In this document: positions 41,313 through 50,914 of the stretch, in pieces
How the letters are laid out: every line of letters starts with the position of its first letter
Position numbering within the stretch: position 1 is the first letter of the stretch
Source: Piscinibacter sp.
Lineage (GTDB): Bacteria; Pseudomonadota; Gammaproteobacteria; Burkholderiales; Burkholderiaceae_C
Length of the DNA stretch: 64,000 bases
Assembly (NCBI GenBank): GCA_016706565.1
Contig: JADJJI010000004.1
Location: forward strand, 372,001-436,000
Direction of reading: 5' to 3'
Translations under genes and position numbers: made by a program
The notes under the pieces: generated by a model
What the model saw: the letters and a program-made list of their open reading frames with translations, nothing else
Databases searched by the model: none
What the model was told of the DNA's origin: nothing

Positions 41313-42026
41313 ATGAGTGCCTTTGCCGAGAGTGTCCGTACCGCCGTCGACCTGATCTTCCATGCCGATCCCGTCCTGCTCCACACCGTCGTGCTGTCGC
41401 TCTCGGTCAGTGCCACGGCCTGCCTCGTCGCCGCCGGCTTGGGTCTCGCGCTCGGTGCCTGGCTGGCCGTCGCCCAGTTTCCCGGCCATCGCGTGGTCGT
41501 GCTCGGGCTGAACACGCTGCTGGCGCTGCCCTCGGTGGTGGTCGGGCTGGTGGTCTACCTGCTGCTGTCGCGCAGCGGGCCGCTGGGCTCCTGGGGCATC
41601 CTGTTCACGCCCACCGCGATGGTGATCGCGCAGACCATTCTGGTATTGCCGGTGATCGCCGCGCTGACGCGGCAACTCGTCGGCGACTCGCTGCGCGATG
41701 GCGGTGACCAGCTGCGTTCGATGGGCGCCCGCCCCATCGCCTGCGCACTGCTGATGCTGGTGCACGACCGCTGGGCGGTGCTGACCATCCTGATCGCGGC
41801 GTTCGGCCGCGCCATCGCCGAGGTCGGCGCGGTGATGGTGGTGGGCGGCAACATCGATGGCGTCACCCGCGTGATGACCACCTCGATCGCGCTCGAGACC
41901 AGCAAGGGCGACCTGCCGCTGGCGATGGCGCTGGGCATCGTGCTGCTCGGCGTGGTGGCCATCGTGAATCTGCTGCTCGGCCTGGCACAGCGCGGCCACG
42001 GCTCGGCACTGGCGGGGGTGCGATGA
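41313..42026 (+). CDS. tupB: Tungstate/molybdate ABC transporter permease TupB
   Basis: A 237-residue ABC permease with five to six membrane helices. The cytoplasmic EAA-type loop is QLRSMGARPIACALLMLVHDRWAVL, and GRAIAEVGAVMVVGGNIDGVTRVMTT is characteristic of TupB-type permeases. I start at ATG 41313; a TTG at 41268 in frame would run through the promoter region. Its end overlaps tupC by 4 bases. Together with tupC and tupA it forms a complete importer. Confidence 0.9.
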   Translation: MSAFAESVRTAVDLIFHADPVLLHTVVLSLSVSATACLVAAGLGLALGAWLAVAQFPGHRVVVLGLNTLLALPSVVVGLVVYLLLSRSGPLGSWGILFTPTAMVIAQTILVLPVIAALTRQLVGDSLRDGGDQLRSMGARPIACALLMLVHDRWAVLTILIAAFGRAIAEVGAVMVVGGNIDGVTRVMTTSIALETSKGDLPLAMALGIVLLGVVAIVNLLLGLAQRGHGSALAGVR

Positions 42027-42721
42027 CGCTGCTGCAGATGAAGGACGTGTCGATGCGCTTCGGCGACGTGCAGGCGCTGAAGAAGGTGTCGCTCGACGTG
42101 TCGCGCGGCGAGTTCGTCGCGCTGGTCGGCCCCAACGGTTCGGGCAAGACCACGCTGCTGCGCGCCATGCACGGCCTGCTGCGCCACGGCGGCACGCGGG
42201 AGCTCGGCGCAGACGCCGGCCGGCAGGCGATGGTGTTCCAGCGCCCCTTCGTGATGCGCCTGTCGGTGCGCAACAACCTGCGCCTGGCGCTGTGGCTGGC
42301 CGGCGTGCCGCGCGATCAGTGGGACGAACGGAACGCCGCCGCGCTGCAGCGGGTCGCGCTGCAGGGCCTGGAGCAGCGGCCGGCACGCGCGCTGTCGGGC
42401 GGGCAGCAGCAGCGCCTCGCGCTGGCACGCGCCTGGGCGGTGCAGCCCGCGCTGCTGTTCCTCGACGAGCCCACCGCCAGCCTCGACCCGACCGCCAAGC
42501 GCGAGGTCGAGGCGCTGCTCGCCGGCTTCGCCGCCGACGGCATGACGCTGGTGATGAGCACCCACAACCTCGGCCAGGCCAAGCGCCTGGCCAGCCGCGT
42601 GGTCTACCTGGAGGATGGCGAGATCCACGCCGACCTGCCGACCGCGCAGTTCTTCAACGGGCGGCTGCAAGGCCGCGCCCAACAGTTCCTCAAAGGAGAA
42701 ATGGCATGGACCATCGAATGA
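42023..42721 (+). CDS. tupC: Tungstate/molybdate ABC transporter ATPase TupC
   Basis: A 232-residue ABC ATPase. Walker A is GPNGSGKTT, the Q-loop is MVFQRP, the signature is LSGGQQQR, Walker B is LLFLDEPTASLD and the switch His is in STHNLGQAKRL. The ATG overlaps the tupB stop (ATGA). Its last 16 bases overlap the tupA start region, where an AAAGGAG ribosome binding site is seen. Confidence 0.9.
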   Translation: MTLLQMKDVSMRFGDVQALKKVSLDVSRGEFVALVGPNGSGKTTLLRAMHGLLRHGGTRELGADAGRQAMVFQRPFVMRLSVRNNLRLALWLAGVPRDQWDERNAAALQRVALQGLEQRPARALSGGQQQRLALARAWAVQPALLFLDEPTASLDPTAKREVEALLAGFAADGMTLVMSTHNLGQAKRLASRVVYLEDGEIHADLPTAQFFNGRLQGRAQQFLKGEMAWTIE

Positions 42722-43563
42722 CCCTCGCTCGCCTGAACCGATTCACCCGCCGCCATGCCCTCGCGCTGGGCCTGGCCACCGCGGCGCTGCTGCCGCTGTC
42801 CGCCCACGCGCAGGACAAGTTCATCGTCATGTCGTCGACGACGAGCACGGAACAGTCGGGCCTGTTCGCGCACCTGCTGCCGGCGTTCAAGAAGGCCAGC
42901 GGCATCGACATCCGCGTCGTTGCGCAAGGCACCGGCCAGGCGCTGGACATGGGCCGCCGCGGCGACGCCGACGTGCTGTTCGTGCACGACCAGGTGGCCG
43001 AGGAGAAGTTCGTCGCCGAAGGCTTCGGCATCGAGCGCCGGCCGGTCATGTACAACGACTTCATCGTCATCGGCCCGAAGAGCGACCCGGCCGGCGTGAA
43101 GGGCAACGACGTCGTCGAGGCGCTGAAGAAGCTCGGCGCGTCGAAGTCCGAGTTCGTCTCGCGCGGCGACAAGAGCGGCACCCACGCCGCCGAGCTGCGC
43201 TACTGGAAGGCCGCCGGCGTCGACATCGCCGCCGCGAAGCCGGCCGGCTACAAGGAATGCGGCTGCGGCATGGGCCCGGCGCTGAACATCGCCTCGTCGA
43301 CCAACGCCTACGTGCTGGCCGACCGCGGCACTTGGCTGTCGTTCAAGAACCGTGGCGAGCTGGCCATCCTGGTCGAGGGCGACAAGCGCCTGTTCAACCA
43401 GTACGGCGTGATCGTCGTGAACCCGGCCAAGCACGCGCACGTCAAGAAGGATCTGGCGCAGGCCTTCGCCGACTGGGTCGTGTCGCCTGCCGGCCAGGCC
43501 TCGATCGCCGAGTACAAGATCGGCGGCGAGCAGCTGTTCTTCCCGAACGCCGGGGCCAAGTGA
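42706..43563 (+). CDS. tupA: Tungstate-binding periplasmic protein TupA
   Basis: A 285-residue solute-binding protein. A signal peptide (RRHALALGLATAALLPLSAHAQ) targets it to the periplasm. The oxyanion-binding motif TTSTEQSGLF, GTGQALDMGRRGDADVLFVHD, RGDKSGTHAAELRYWKAAG and ECGCGMGPAL match TupA-family proteins. The ATG at 42706 lies 8 bases after an AAAGGAG ribosome binding site; ATG 42718 is an alternative. Tungstate is the expected ligand of the family, though molybdate binding cannot be excluded. Confidence 0.9.
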   Translation: MDHRMTLARLNRFTRRHALALGLATAALLPLSAHAQDKFIVMSSTTSTEQSGLFAHLLPAFKKASGIDIRVVAQGTGQALDMGRRGDADVLFVHDQVAEEKFVAEGFGIERRPVMYNDFIVIGPKSDPAGVKGNDVVEALKKLGASKSEFVSRGDKSGTHAAELRYWKAAGVDIAAAKPAGYKECGCGMGPALNIASSTNAYVLADRGTWLSFKNRGELAILVEGDKRLFNQYGVIVVNPAKHAHVKKDLAQAFADWVVSPAGQASIAEYKIGGEQLFFPNAGAK

Positions 43564-43567
43564 TCCC

Positions 43568-44365
43568 ATGAAACGATCCGTCGTGATGGCCGCGGCGCTG
43601 GCCATGAGCACGCTGGCCGCCGCGCAGGGCACCGAGATCAAGGTGCTCGCCGCCGGCAGCCTGCGCGCCGCGCTGACCGACGTCGCGCGGGCCTGGGAGG
43701 CCGCGTCGCCGGGCCGCAAGGTGGTGCTGGGCTTCGGTGCCTCGGGCCTGCTGAAAGACCGCCTCGTCGGCGGCGAGCGCGCCGACGTGTTCGCCTCGGC
43801 GAACATGGAGCACCCGCAGGCGCTGGCCGCCGCGGGCAAGGCGGCGCCGCCGCAGGCCTTCGCGAGCAACCGGCTGTGCGCGCTCGGCTCGCCGCGCTTC
43901 GAGGCGACGCCCGACACGCTGGTGGCCCGGCTGCTCGATCCCGCCGTGCGCCTGGGCACTTCCACGCCCAAGGCCGACCCGGCGGGCGACTACACCTGGG
44001 TGATGTTCGAGCGCATCGAGAAGAGCGGCCGTGCCGGCGCCTTCAAGGTGCTCGGCGACAAGGCCTTGCAACTCACCGGCGGCCCGAACTCGCCGCCGCC
44101 GCCGGCCGACCGCAACGTCTACGGTGCGCTGATGGCCGCGGGCGCGGCCGACGTGTTCATCACTTACTGCACGAATGTGGTGATCGCGCAGCGCGAGGAG
44201 CCGACACTGAAGCGCATCGACGTGCCGGCCGAGGTGAACGTCAGCGCGAGCTACGGCGTCACGGTGCTGCAGGGCGCGCCGGAGGAGGCGAAGCAGTTCG
44301 TGCAGTTCCTGCTCTCCGCACCGGGCCAGTCCGTGCTGGCCCGCCACGGATTCGCCGCGCCCTGA
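43568..44365 (+). CDS. ModA-like molybdate-type substrate-binding protein
   Basis: A 265-residue periplasmic binding protein. A signal peptide (VVMAAALAMSTLAAAQG) is followed by IKVLAAGSLRAALTDVARAWEA, FGASGLLKDRLVGGERADVFASANMEHPQ and SYGVTVLQGAPEEAKQFVQFLLS, matching the ModA group. It follows tupA by 4 bases, so the importer operon carries two binding proteins, perhaps of differing selectivity for molybdate and tungstate. No second permease or ATPase accompanies it. The precise ligand is inferred. Confidence 0.82.
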   Translation: MKRSVVMAAALAMSTLAAAQGTEIKVLAAGSLRAALTDVARAWEAASPGRKVVLGFGASGLLKDRLVGGERADVFASANMEHPQALAAAGKAAPPQAFASNRLCALGSPRFEATPDTLVARLLDPAVRLGTSTPKADPAGDYTWVMFERIEKSGRAGAFKVLGDKALQLTGGPNSPPPPADRNVYGALMAAGAADVFITYCTNVVIAQREEPTLKRIDVPAEVNVSASYGVTVLQGAPEEAKQFVQFLLSAPGQSVLARHGFAAP

Positions 44366-44421
44366 ACCCGAGTTGACGGCGCGCAAGCCGTGCCGCAGGC
44401 CACGCCCTAGCGTCGCGGTCC

Positions 44422-45594
44422 ATGGCCTCCCGACCCAGGCTCCATCCCGACGTGCTGCGGCTGGGCTGGGTGAGCCTGCTCACCGACATCAGCTCGGAGA
44501 TGATCTTCTCCGTCTTCGCGGTGGTGTTCACCAGCGTGGCCGGCGCGTCGGCGGCGCTGCTCGGGCTGATCGAGGGGCTGGCCGACCTTTCGGCGTCGTC
44601 GCTCAACGCGCTGGCCGGCTGGCTCTCGGACCGCAGCGGCCGCCGCAAGGTCTTCACCTTGGCGGGCTACGCCTTCTCGACCCTGGCCAAGGCGATGCTG
44701 CTGCTGAGCGTGTCGATCGGCAACCTGGCGGCGTTTCGAGTCATCGAGCGGCTCGGCAAGGGCTTTCGCGGGCCGCCGCGTGATGCCTGGCTGGCCTCGA
44801 TCGCCGAGGGCGCCTCACGAGGTTATGCCTTCGGCGTGCACAAGGCGCTCGACAAGGCCGGCGCGGTGCTGGGGCCGCTGCTCGCCTGGGCGCTCATTGC
44901 GGCGCTGGGCGAGTCGGCCTCGACCTACGCGACGCTGTTCGCGGTGGCCTTCGTGCCGGCCGTGCTGGCGCTGGTCGTGCTGGCCCGATTGGATGACCGC
45001 CCCGCGACGCCGCGCGTGCACGAGAGCCCGTGGCGCGCCTGGCGCTCGCTCGGGCACGGCTTTCGGCGATTCCTCGTGCCGGCCGGCCTCTTCGCGCTGG
45101 GTTACTACAGCCTCGGCTTCCTGCTCGTGAAGGCGCATGCGATGGGCTTCGGCGTCTCGGGCGTGGTGCTGCTCTATGCGCTGTTCAACACCACCTGCGT
45201 GATCGCCGCGCCGTTGGCGGGCCTGCTGGGCGACCGCATCGGCCGCAGCCGTGTGGTGCTGCTCGGCTACGCGATCTACGGGCTCGTCAACCTCGGCATG
45301 CTGGCCGTGGGCGAACGCTGGCAGCTGGTGGCGCTGTTCGCGCTGTGCGGCGTGTTCTACGCGATCGAGGAGTCGCAGAGCCGCGCCTTCATCGCCGACC
45401 TGGAACCGCAGCGCCGCGCCACCGCAATCGGCCTGTACAACCTGGTCACCGGCACGCTCTATCTGCCGGCGTCGCTGCTCGCCGGCGCCTTGTGGACGGT
45501 GTCGCCGGCCGCAGCCTTCGCCGTGGCTGCCGCGCTGTCGGCGGCGGCGATGCTGGCCTTCGCGGTGCTGCGTCCGGCCGGCATTGCTCCATAA
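44422..45594 (+). CDS. MFS transporter
   Basis: A 390-residue, 12-helix major facilitator. Features include [20 protein letters not shown] at the start, the loop [20 protein letters not shown] and the repeat [39 protein letters not shown] is the second-half equivalent. This N-terminal pattern is common to MFS proteins annotated only generically. It lies between the tup operon and the molybdenum hydroxylase operon, but no link to metal transport is visible. Confidence 0.87.
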   Translation: MASRPRLHPDVLRLGWVSLLTDISSEMIFSVFAVVFTSVAGASAALLGLIEGLADLSASSLNALAGWLSDRSGRRKVFTLAGYAFSTLAKAMLLLSVSIGNLAAFRVIERLGKGFRGPPRDAWLASIAEGASRGYAFGVHKALDKAGAVLGPLLAWALIAALGESASTYATLFAVAFVPAVLALVVLARLDDRPATPRVHESPWRAWRSLGHGFRRFLVPAGLFALGYYSLGFLLVKAHAMGFGVSGVVLLYALFNTTCVIAAPLAGLLGDRIGRSRVVLLGYAIYGLVNLGMLAVGERWQLVALFALCGVFYAIEESQSRAFIADLEPQRRATAIGLYNLVTGTLYLPASLLAGALWTVSPAAAFAVAAALSAAAMLAFAVLRPAGIAP

Positions 45595-45663
45595 GAGAAC
45601 AGTCGGCGCCTCGTCCAAAACGCCTCGCCGGCAGCCGCGACGCCCGGTGCCCGGTGGGCCAGA

Positions 45664-45686
45664 CCTATGCACGGAAGCTCATAAGG
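45664..45686. promoter_or_regulatory. Candidate Mo/W operator before the molybdenum hydroxylase operon
   Basis: The dyad CCTATGCA and TCATAAGG around a 7-base centre matches the tup promoter dyad (41239-41261) at 19 of 23 positions. It lies 93 bases before the GTG of the CoxS-type gene, in a 184-bp intergenic region with no other evident feature. Shared control by the ModE-like regulator is inferred. Confidence 0.62.
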
Positions 45687-45778
45687 GAACGCCTGCGCTT
45701 TGCTTCCCTTGCGACGGCTCGAAGAATGCGCTTCGACACCGCCCATCCGGCGGTGGCCCGCCAACCGAGGAGACACCC

Positions 45779-46267
45779 GTGAGCGTTCCCATCACCCTGA
45801 CCGTCAACGGCAAAGCCGTGACGGCGAACGTCGACCCGCGCACGCTGCTCGTGCAGCTGATCCGCGAGCAACTGCAACTGACCGGCACGCACGTGGGCTG
45901 CGACACCGCGCAGTGCGGCGCCTGCACCGTGCACCTGAACGGCCGCGCGGTGAAGTCCTGCTCGATGCTGGCCGTGCAGGCGCAAGGCGCCGAGGTCACC
46001 ACCATCGAGGGCCTGTCGAAGGCCGGCGAACTGCACCCGATGCAGGCCGCCTTCCGCGAGTGCCACGGCCTGCAATGCGGCTTCTGCACGCCGGGCATGG
46101 TGATGTCGGCGGTGAACCTGCTGAAGGACAAGCCGAACGCCAGCGAGACCGAGATCCGCGAGGGCCTGGAGGGCAACATCTGCCGCTGCACGGGCTATCA
46201 CAACATCGTGAAGTCGATCCAGCTGTGCCAGAGCGGCAAGGTCGGCAACACCGGCGTCGCCGTCTGA
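45779..46267 (+). CDS. CoxS-type (2Fe-2S) small subunit of molybdenum hydroxylase
   Basis: A 162-residue iron-sulfur subunit of the xanthine oxidase family. The plant-type ferredoxin cluster ligands are [21 protein letters not shown], and the second cluster ligands are CGFCTPGM and [13 protein letters not shown]. It starts at GTG 45779 with AGGAGA just upstream. It transfers electrons from the molybdenum centre to FAD. It opens an eight-gene operon, with gene order S-L-M instead of the classical M-S-L. Confidence 0.93.
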   Translation: MSVPITLTVNGKAVTANVDPRTLLVQLIREQLQLTGTHVGCDTAQCGACTVHLNGRAVKSCSMLAVQAQGAEVTTIEGLSKAGELHPMQAAFRECHGLQCGFCTPGMVMSAVNLLKDKPNASETEIREGLEGNICRCTGYHNIVKSIQLCQSGKVGNTGVAV

Positions 46268-46278
46268 AGGAGCAGCCC

Positions 46279-48636
46279 ATGACCGACATGTCCAACTCGC
46301 CCATCGGCAAGCCGCTGCAGCGCCGCGAAGACTACCGCTTCCTCACCGGCGCCGGCCAGTACACCGACGACGTGGTGCTGCCCGGCCAGACCTTCGGCTA
46401 CTTCCTGCGCTCGCCGCACGCGCATGCGCGCATCAAGTCGATCGACACCTCGAAGGCCGCCAAGGCCGCCGGCGTGGTGCAGATCTTCACCGGCGCCGAC
46501 CTCGCCGAAGCCAAGGTCGGCGGGCTGCCCTGCGGCTGGCTGATCCACAGCAAGGACGGCTCGCCGATGAAGGAGCCGCCGCACCCGGTGCTCGCGCAGG
46601 GCAAGGTGCGCCACGTCGGCGACCAGGTCGCGCTGATCGTCGCCGAGACCGCGCTGCAGGCGAAAGACGCCGCGGAACTGATCGAGGTCGACTACGAGGA
46701 GCTGCCGGCGGTGATCGAGATCACCACGGCCGACAAGTCTGCCTCGGCGGTGCACGACGACGTGCCGAACAACGTCTGCTACGACTGGGGCCACGGCAAC
46801 AAGGACGCGGTGGACGCGGCCTTCAAGCAGGCGGCCAAGGTCAGCACGCTGGAGTTCGTCAACAACCGGCTGATCCCCAACGCGATGGAGCCGCGCGCGG
46901 CCAACGCGCAGTACACCAAGCACGACGACAGCTACACGCTGTACGTGGCCAACCAGAACCCGCACGTCGAGCGGCTGCTGATGAGCGCCTTCGTGCTCGG
47001 CCTGCCGGAGTCGAAGGTGCGCGTGATCGCGCCCGACGTCGGCGGCGGCTTCGGCTCGAAGATCTTCCTCTACGCCGAGGAGACCGCGCTGGTGTGGGCG
47101 AGCAAGCGCGTCAACCGGCCGATCAAGTGGACGGCCGAGCGCAGCGAATCCTTCCTCACCGATGCGCACGGCCGCGACCACCACACCAAGGTCGAGCTGG
47201 CGATGGACGCGAAGGGCAACTTCCTCGCCATGCGCGTGGACACCATCGCCAACATGGGTGCGTACCTGTCGACCTTCGCGTCGAGCGTGCCGACCATCCT
47301 GTACGCGACGCTGCTGGCCGGCCAGTACAAGACGCCGGCGATCTACTGCAACGTGAAGGCGGTGTTCACCACCACCGCGCCGGTGGACGCCTACCGCGGC
47401 GCTGGCCGGCCCGAGGCCACCTACGTGGTCGAGCGCATCGTCGAGCAGGCCGCGCGCGACATGAAGATGGACCCGGCCGCGCTGCGCCGGCAGAACTTCA
47501 TCACCGAGTTCCCGTACGCCACGCCGGTCGGCCTGACCTACGACATCGGCAACTACGCGGCCCACCTCGACAAGGCGATCCAGCTCGCCGACGTGGCCGG
47601 CTTCCCGGCGCGCAAGGCGGCCTCGGCCGCCAAGGGCAAGCTGCGCGGCCTGGGCTACAGCTGCTACATCGAGGCCTGCGGCCTGGCGCCGTCGAACATC
47701 GCCGGGGCGCTCGGGGCGCGTGCCGGCCTGTTCGAGGCCGGCGAGGTGCGCGTGCACCCGACCGGCACGGTGACGGTGTTCACCGGCTCGCACAGCCACG
47801 GCCAGGGCCACGAGACGACCTTCGCGCAGGTCGTCGCGGCCAAGCTGGGCATCCCGGTGGGCAGCGTCGAGATCGTGCACGGCGACACCGGCCGCGTGCC
47901 CTTCGGCATGGGCACCTACGGCAGCCGCTCGCTCTCGGTGGGCGGCACGGCGATCGTCAAGGCGGTCGACAAGATCATCGCCAAGGGCAAGAAGATCGCC
48001 GCCCACCTGCTGGAAGCGTCGGACACCGACATCGAGTTCGACAACGGCGAGTTCAAGGTGAAGGGCACCGACAAGAAGGTGCCGTTCGGCTCGGTGGCGC
48101 TGACCGCCTACGTGCCGCACAACTACCCGCTGGACAAGCTGGAGCCGGGCCTGAACGAGAACGCGTTCTACGACCCGACCAACTTCACCTACCCCTCGGG
48201 CACCTACGTCTGCGAGGTCGAGGTCGACCCCGACACCGGCAAGACGCGCGTCGAGCGCTTCACCGCGGTCGACGACTTCGGCAACATCGTCAACCCGATG
48301 ATCGTCTCCGGCCAGGTGCATGGCGGCCTGGCCCAAGGCCTGGGCCAGGCAATGCTGGAGGGTTGTGTGTACGATCCCGAGTCTGGCCAGCTGCTGACCG
48401 GGACGTACATGGACTACACGATGCCGCGCGCCGACGACCTGCCGAACTTCACGGTCGACCACACCGTCACGCCCTGCACGCACAACCCGCTGGGCGTGAA
48501 GGGCTGCGGCGAGGCCGGTGCGATCGGTTCGCCGCCGGCCTTCATGAACGCGCTGACCGATGCCCTGGGCGTGAAGGACCTGGCCATGCCGGCCACGGCC
48601 GAACGCGTCTGGCGCGCCGCCCACAAGAACGCCTGA
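46279..48636 (+). CDS. CoxL-type molybdopterin-binding large subunit (form II)
   Basis: A 785-residue catalytic subunit. The MoCo-binding region has [14 protein letters not shown], and catalytic Glu745 is in [11 protein letters not shown]. The active-site loop is AYRGAGR at residues 371-377, not AYxCSFR, so it is form II and lacks the Cu-binding Cys of true aerobic CO dehydrogenase. The substrate is therefore uncertain; CO oxidation, aldehyde or N-heterocycle oxidation are all possible. An AAGGAG site precedes ATG 46279. It is co-transcribed with small and medium subunits and CoxD/E/G/XdhC-like factors. Confidence 0.92.
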   Translation: MTDMSNSPIGKPLQRREDYRFLTGAGQYTDDVVLPGQTFGYFLRSPHAHARIKSIDTSKAAKAAGVVQIFTGADLAEAKVGGLPCGWLIHSKDGSPMKEPPHPVLAQGKVRHVGDQVALIVAETALQAKDAAELIEVDYEELPAVIEITTADKSASAVHDDVPNNVCYDWGHGNKDAVDAAFKQAAKVSTLEFVNNRLIPNAMEPRAANAQYTKHDDSYTLYVANQNPHVERLLMSAFVLGLPESKVRVIAPDVGGGFGSKIFLYAEETALVWASKRVNRPIKWTAERSESFLTDAHGRDHHTKVELAMDAKGNFLAMRVDTIANMGAYLSTFASSVPTILYATLLAGQYKTPAIYCNVKAVFTTTAPVDAYRGAGRPEATYVVERIVEQAARDMKMDPAALRRQNFITEFPYATPVGLTYDIGNYAAHLDKAIQLADVAGFPARKAASAAKGKLRGLGYSCYIEACGLAPSNIAGALGARAGLFEAGEVRVHPTGTVTVFTGSHSHGQGHETTFAQVVAAKLGIPVGSVEIVHGDTGRVPFGMGTYGSRSLSVGGTAIVKAVDKIIAKGKKIAAHLLEASDTDIEFDNGEFKVKGTDKKVPFGSVALTAYVPHNYPLDKLEPGLNENAFYDPTNFTYPSGTYVCEVEVDPDTGKTRVERFTAVDDFGNIVNPMIVSGQVHGGLAQGLGQAMLEGCVYDPESGQLLTGTYMDYTMPRADDLPNFTVDHTVTPCTHNPLGVKGCGEAGAIGSPPAFMNALTDALGVKDLAMPATAERVWRAAHKNA

Positions 48637-48648
48637 GGAGACGCACAC

Positions 48649-49443
48649 ATGTACACCTTCGACTACCAGCGCCCGAGCAGCGCATCGGCCGCGGCCTCGG
48701 CCTTCCAGGGCGACACCCGCTACCTGGCGGGCGGGCAGAGCCTCGTGCAGGCGATGAAGCTGCGCCTGTCTTCCAGCGAACGCCTCGTCGACCTCGGCGG
48801 CGTGGCCGAGCTCAAGGGCATCTGCATGGAGGGCAGCAACGTCGTCATCGGCGCGATGACCACCCATGCGACGGTCGCCGCTTCGGCCGACGTGAAGAAG
48901 GCCGTGCCCGCGCTGGCCGACCTGGCCGGCGGCATCGGTGACCAGATGGTGCGCAACATGGGCACCATCGGCGGCTCGATCGCCAACGCCGACCCGGCGG
49001 CCTGCTACCCGGCGGGCATCGTCGGACTGGGCGCGACCATCAAGACCAACCAGCGCACCATCGCCGGCGACAGCTTCTTCACCGGCTTGTACGAGACGGC
49101 GCTCAAGCCGGGCGAACTGATCGTGTCGGTGAGCTTCCCGAGCGTCGCCAAGGCCGCGTACATCAAGTACAAGCAGCCGGCGTCGCGCTTCGCGCTGGTC
49201 GGCGTGTTCGTCGCGCAGACCTCGGCCGGCGTGCGCGTGGCCGTCACCGGCGCGGCGGGCAGCGTGTTCCGCTGCAAGCCGATCGAGGATGCGCTGGGCA
49301 AGAGCTTCACGCCCGAAGCCGCGAAGGCGGTGAAGGTCAGCGCCGACGGCCTGAACAGCGACCTGCATGGTTCGGCCGCCTACCGCGCCGCGATGATCAG
49401 CGTGATGGCCTCGCGCGCGGTCGCCGCCGCGCTGGCGCGCTGA
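48649..49443 (+). CDS. CoxM-type FAD-binding medium subunit
   Basis: A 264-residue FAD-binding subunit of the molybdopterin dehydrogenase family. The flavin-binding motifs are YLAGGQSLVQAMKLRLSSSE and GDQMVRNMGTIGGSIANADPAA. It starts 12 bases after the large subunit stop with a GAGGAG ribosome binding site. It passes electrons from the Fe-S subunit to an acceptor such as quinone. Confidence 0.93.
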   Translation: MYTFDYQRPSSASAAASAFQGDTRYLAGGQSLVQAMKLRLSSSERLVDLGGVAELKGICMEGSNVVIGAMTTHATVAASADVKKAVPALADLAGGIGDQMVRNMGTIGGSIANADPAACYPAGIVGLGATIKTNQRTIAGDSFFTGLYETALKPGELIVSVSFPSVAKAAYIKYKQPASRFALVGVFVAQTSAGVRVAVTGAAGSVFRCKPIEDALGKSFTPEAAKAVKVSADGLNSDLHGSAAYRAAMISVMASRAVAAALAR

Positions 49444-49464
49444 TCGAACGCCAGGGTCTGCGCC

Positions 49465-49974
49465 GTGTGGCGACGCCGGCCCTGGCTGTTCTGTGCATGG
49501 GCGCTGCTGTTCGCGGCGCCGCTGCTCCACGCGCAGGGCCAGGACGCCCCGCTGCTGAAGGTCGTGCTCGCCGACGGCCGCAGCCAGAGCTTCACGCGCG
49601 CCCAGCTCGACGCGATCCCCACCGAGCGCGCCCCGGCGCGGCTGCGTGACGGCGCGCCGTTCACGGTCACCGGCGTGTCCGTGACGACGCTGCTCAGGCT
49701 CTGCGGTCTCGACCTGAGCCAGAACCTCGGCGGCGGCAAGGTGGTGGGCCATGCGCTGCTGGCACGCGCTGCCGACGACTACCGCGCCGTGTTCGGGCTG
49801 GCCGAGGTCGACCCGCACTTCGGCCACCCGCCGCTGATGGTGAGCTGGACGAACGCCGACGGCTCGCCGCTGTCGGAGAAGGCCGGCCCCGTGCAACTCA
49901 TCTCCACCGGCGAGAGCCGGCCCGGCCGCTGGGTGCGCCAGCTGCAGTCCCTCGAAGTGAAGTCCCTGCCATGA
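49465..49974 (+). CDS. Secreted molybdopterin-binding-domain (SUOX-like) protein
   Basis: A 169-residue protein with a signal peptide (PWLFCAWALLFAAPLLHAQ). The domain looks like a short sulfite-oxidase-type molybdopterin-binding fold (FTVTGVSVTTLLRLCGLDL, ADDYRAVFGLAEVDPHF, GPVQLISTGESRPGRWVRQLQSLEV). The normal Mo-ligand Cys region is not evident. GTG start at 49465. The stop overlaps the MoxR gene start (ATGA). Such a periplasmic protein inside a cytoplasmic molybdoenzyme operon is unexpected; it may be a cofactor-binding or electron-transfer accessory. Confidence 0.75.
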   Translation: MWRRRPWLFCAWALLFAAPLLHAQGQDAPLLKVVLADGRSQSFTRAQLDAIPTERAPARLRDGAPFTVTGVSVTTLLRLCGLDLSQNLGGGKVVGHALLARAADDYRAVFGLAEVDPHFGHPPLMVSWTNADGSPLSEKAGPVQLISTGESRPGRWVRQLQSLEVKSLP

Positions 49975-50903
49975 CGACGGCCCTTGAACTGAAGCTGCCC
50001 GACTCCGTCGACGCGGTGATCGCGTTGCTCGCTACCGAGAACTATCTCTGCGACCGGCGCCTGGCCACCGCGCTGTTCCTCGCGCTGAAGCTGCGCCGCC
50101 CGCTGTTTCTCGAAGGCGAGCCCGGCGTGGGCAAGACCGAGCTCGCCAAGTCGCTGTCCAGCGCGCTGGGCACGCTGATGCTGCGCGTGCAGTGCTACGA
50201 GGGCCTGGACGTGGCACAGACGGCCTACGAGTGGAACGTGGCGCGCCAGATGGTCGAGATCCGCCTGGCCGAGGCGGCACATTCGATCACCGACGCGGCG
50301 GACCGCGATCGCCTCGCGCACAGCCTGTACTCGCGCGCCATGCTGATCGAGCGGCCGCTGCTGAGGGCGCTGACGCAGGCGCGTTCGCCGGTGCTGCTGA
50401 TCGACGAGCTGGATCGTGCCGACGAGCCCTTCGACGCCTTCCTGCTCGAGGTGCTGGCGGAGAACCAGATCACCATCCCCGAGCTCGGCCCGATCCAGGC
50501 CGATGCGCCGCCGATCACCATCATCACCAGCAACCGCACGCGCGAGATACACGATGCGCTGAAGCGGCGCTGCCTGTACCACTGGGTCGAGTTCCCGGAC
50601 GTGGAGCGCGAGCTCGACATCGTGCGGCGCAAGGCGCCCGGGGCCTCCGAGCGGCTGTACCGGCAGGTGGTGGAGTTCGTGCAGCGCATGCGCACGCTCG
50701 ATCTGTTCAAGGCGCCGGGCGTGGCGGAGACGATCGACTGGACGAACGCTTTGGTTGCGCTCAATGCGATGAGGCTCGATCCGGCGACGGTGCACGACAC
50801 GCTGGGGGTGCTGCTGAAGTACCAGGACGACATCGCTCGGATGGGCGGTGGGGATACGGCGAAGATCCTCGACGAGCTGAAGGCTCGGGCCTTGCTCGAC
50901 TGA
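49971..50903 (+). CDS. MoxR-family AAA+ ATPase (CoxD-like)
   Basis: A 310-residue AAA+ ATPase. Walker A is LEGEPGVGKTELAKSL, Walker B LLIDELDRADEPF, sensor 1 TIITSNRTRE. CoxD, its homologue in the carboxydotroph cox cluster, is a chaperone-like ATPase needed to assemble the [CuSMoO2] site of CO dehydrogenase. Here the partner large subunit is form II, so it more likely helps insert or sulfurate the molybdenum cofactor. It acts with the VWA protein encoded next. Confidence 0.9.
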   Translation: MTTALELKLPDSVDAVIALLATENYLCDRRLATALFLALKLRRPLFLEGEPGVGKTELAKSLSSALGTLMLRVQCYEGLDVAQTAYEWNVARQMVEIRLAEAAHSITDAADRDRLAHSLYSRAMLIERPLLRALTQARSPVLLIDELDRADEPFDAFLLEVLAENQITIPELGPIQADAPPITIITSNRTREIHDALKRRCLYHWVEFPDVERELDIVRRKAPGASERLYRQVVEFVQRMRTLDLFKAPGVAETIDWTNALVALNAMRLDPATVHDTLGVLLKYQDDIARMGGGDTAKILDELKARALLD

Positions 50904-50914
50904 CCCGGCGCCGC

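Noticed and set aside
46198-49896. A 1232-codon minus-strand frame opposite the molybdenum hydroxylase genes
   Set aside because: It is antisense to three well-supported genes and His/Arg/Val-rich without domains, as expected for the complement of high-GC coding sequence.
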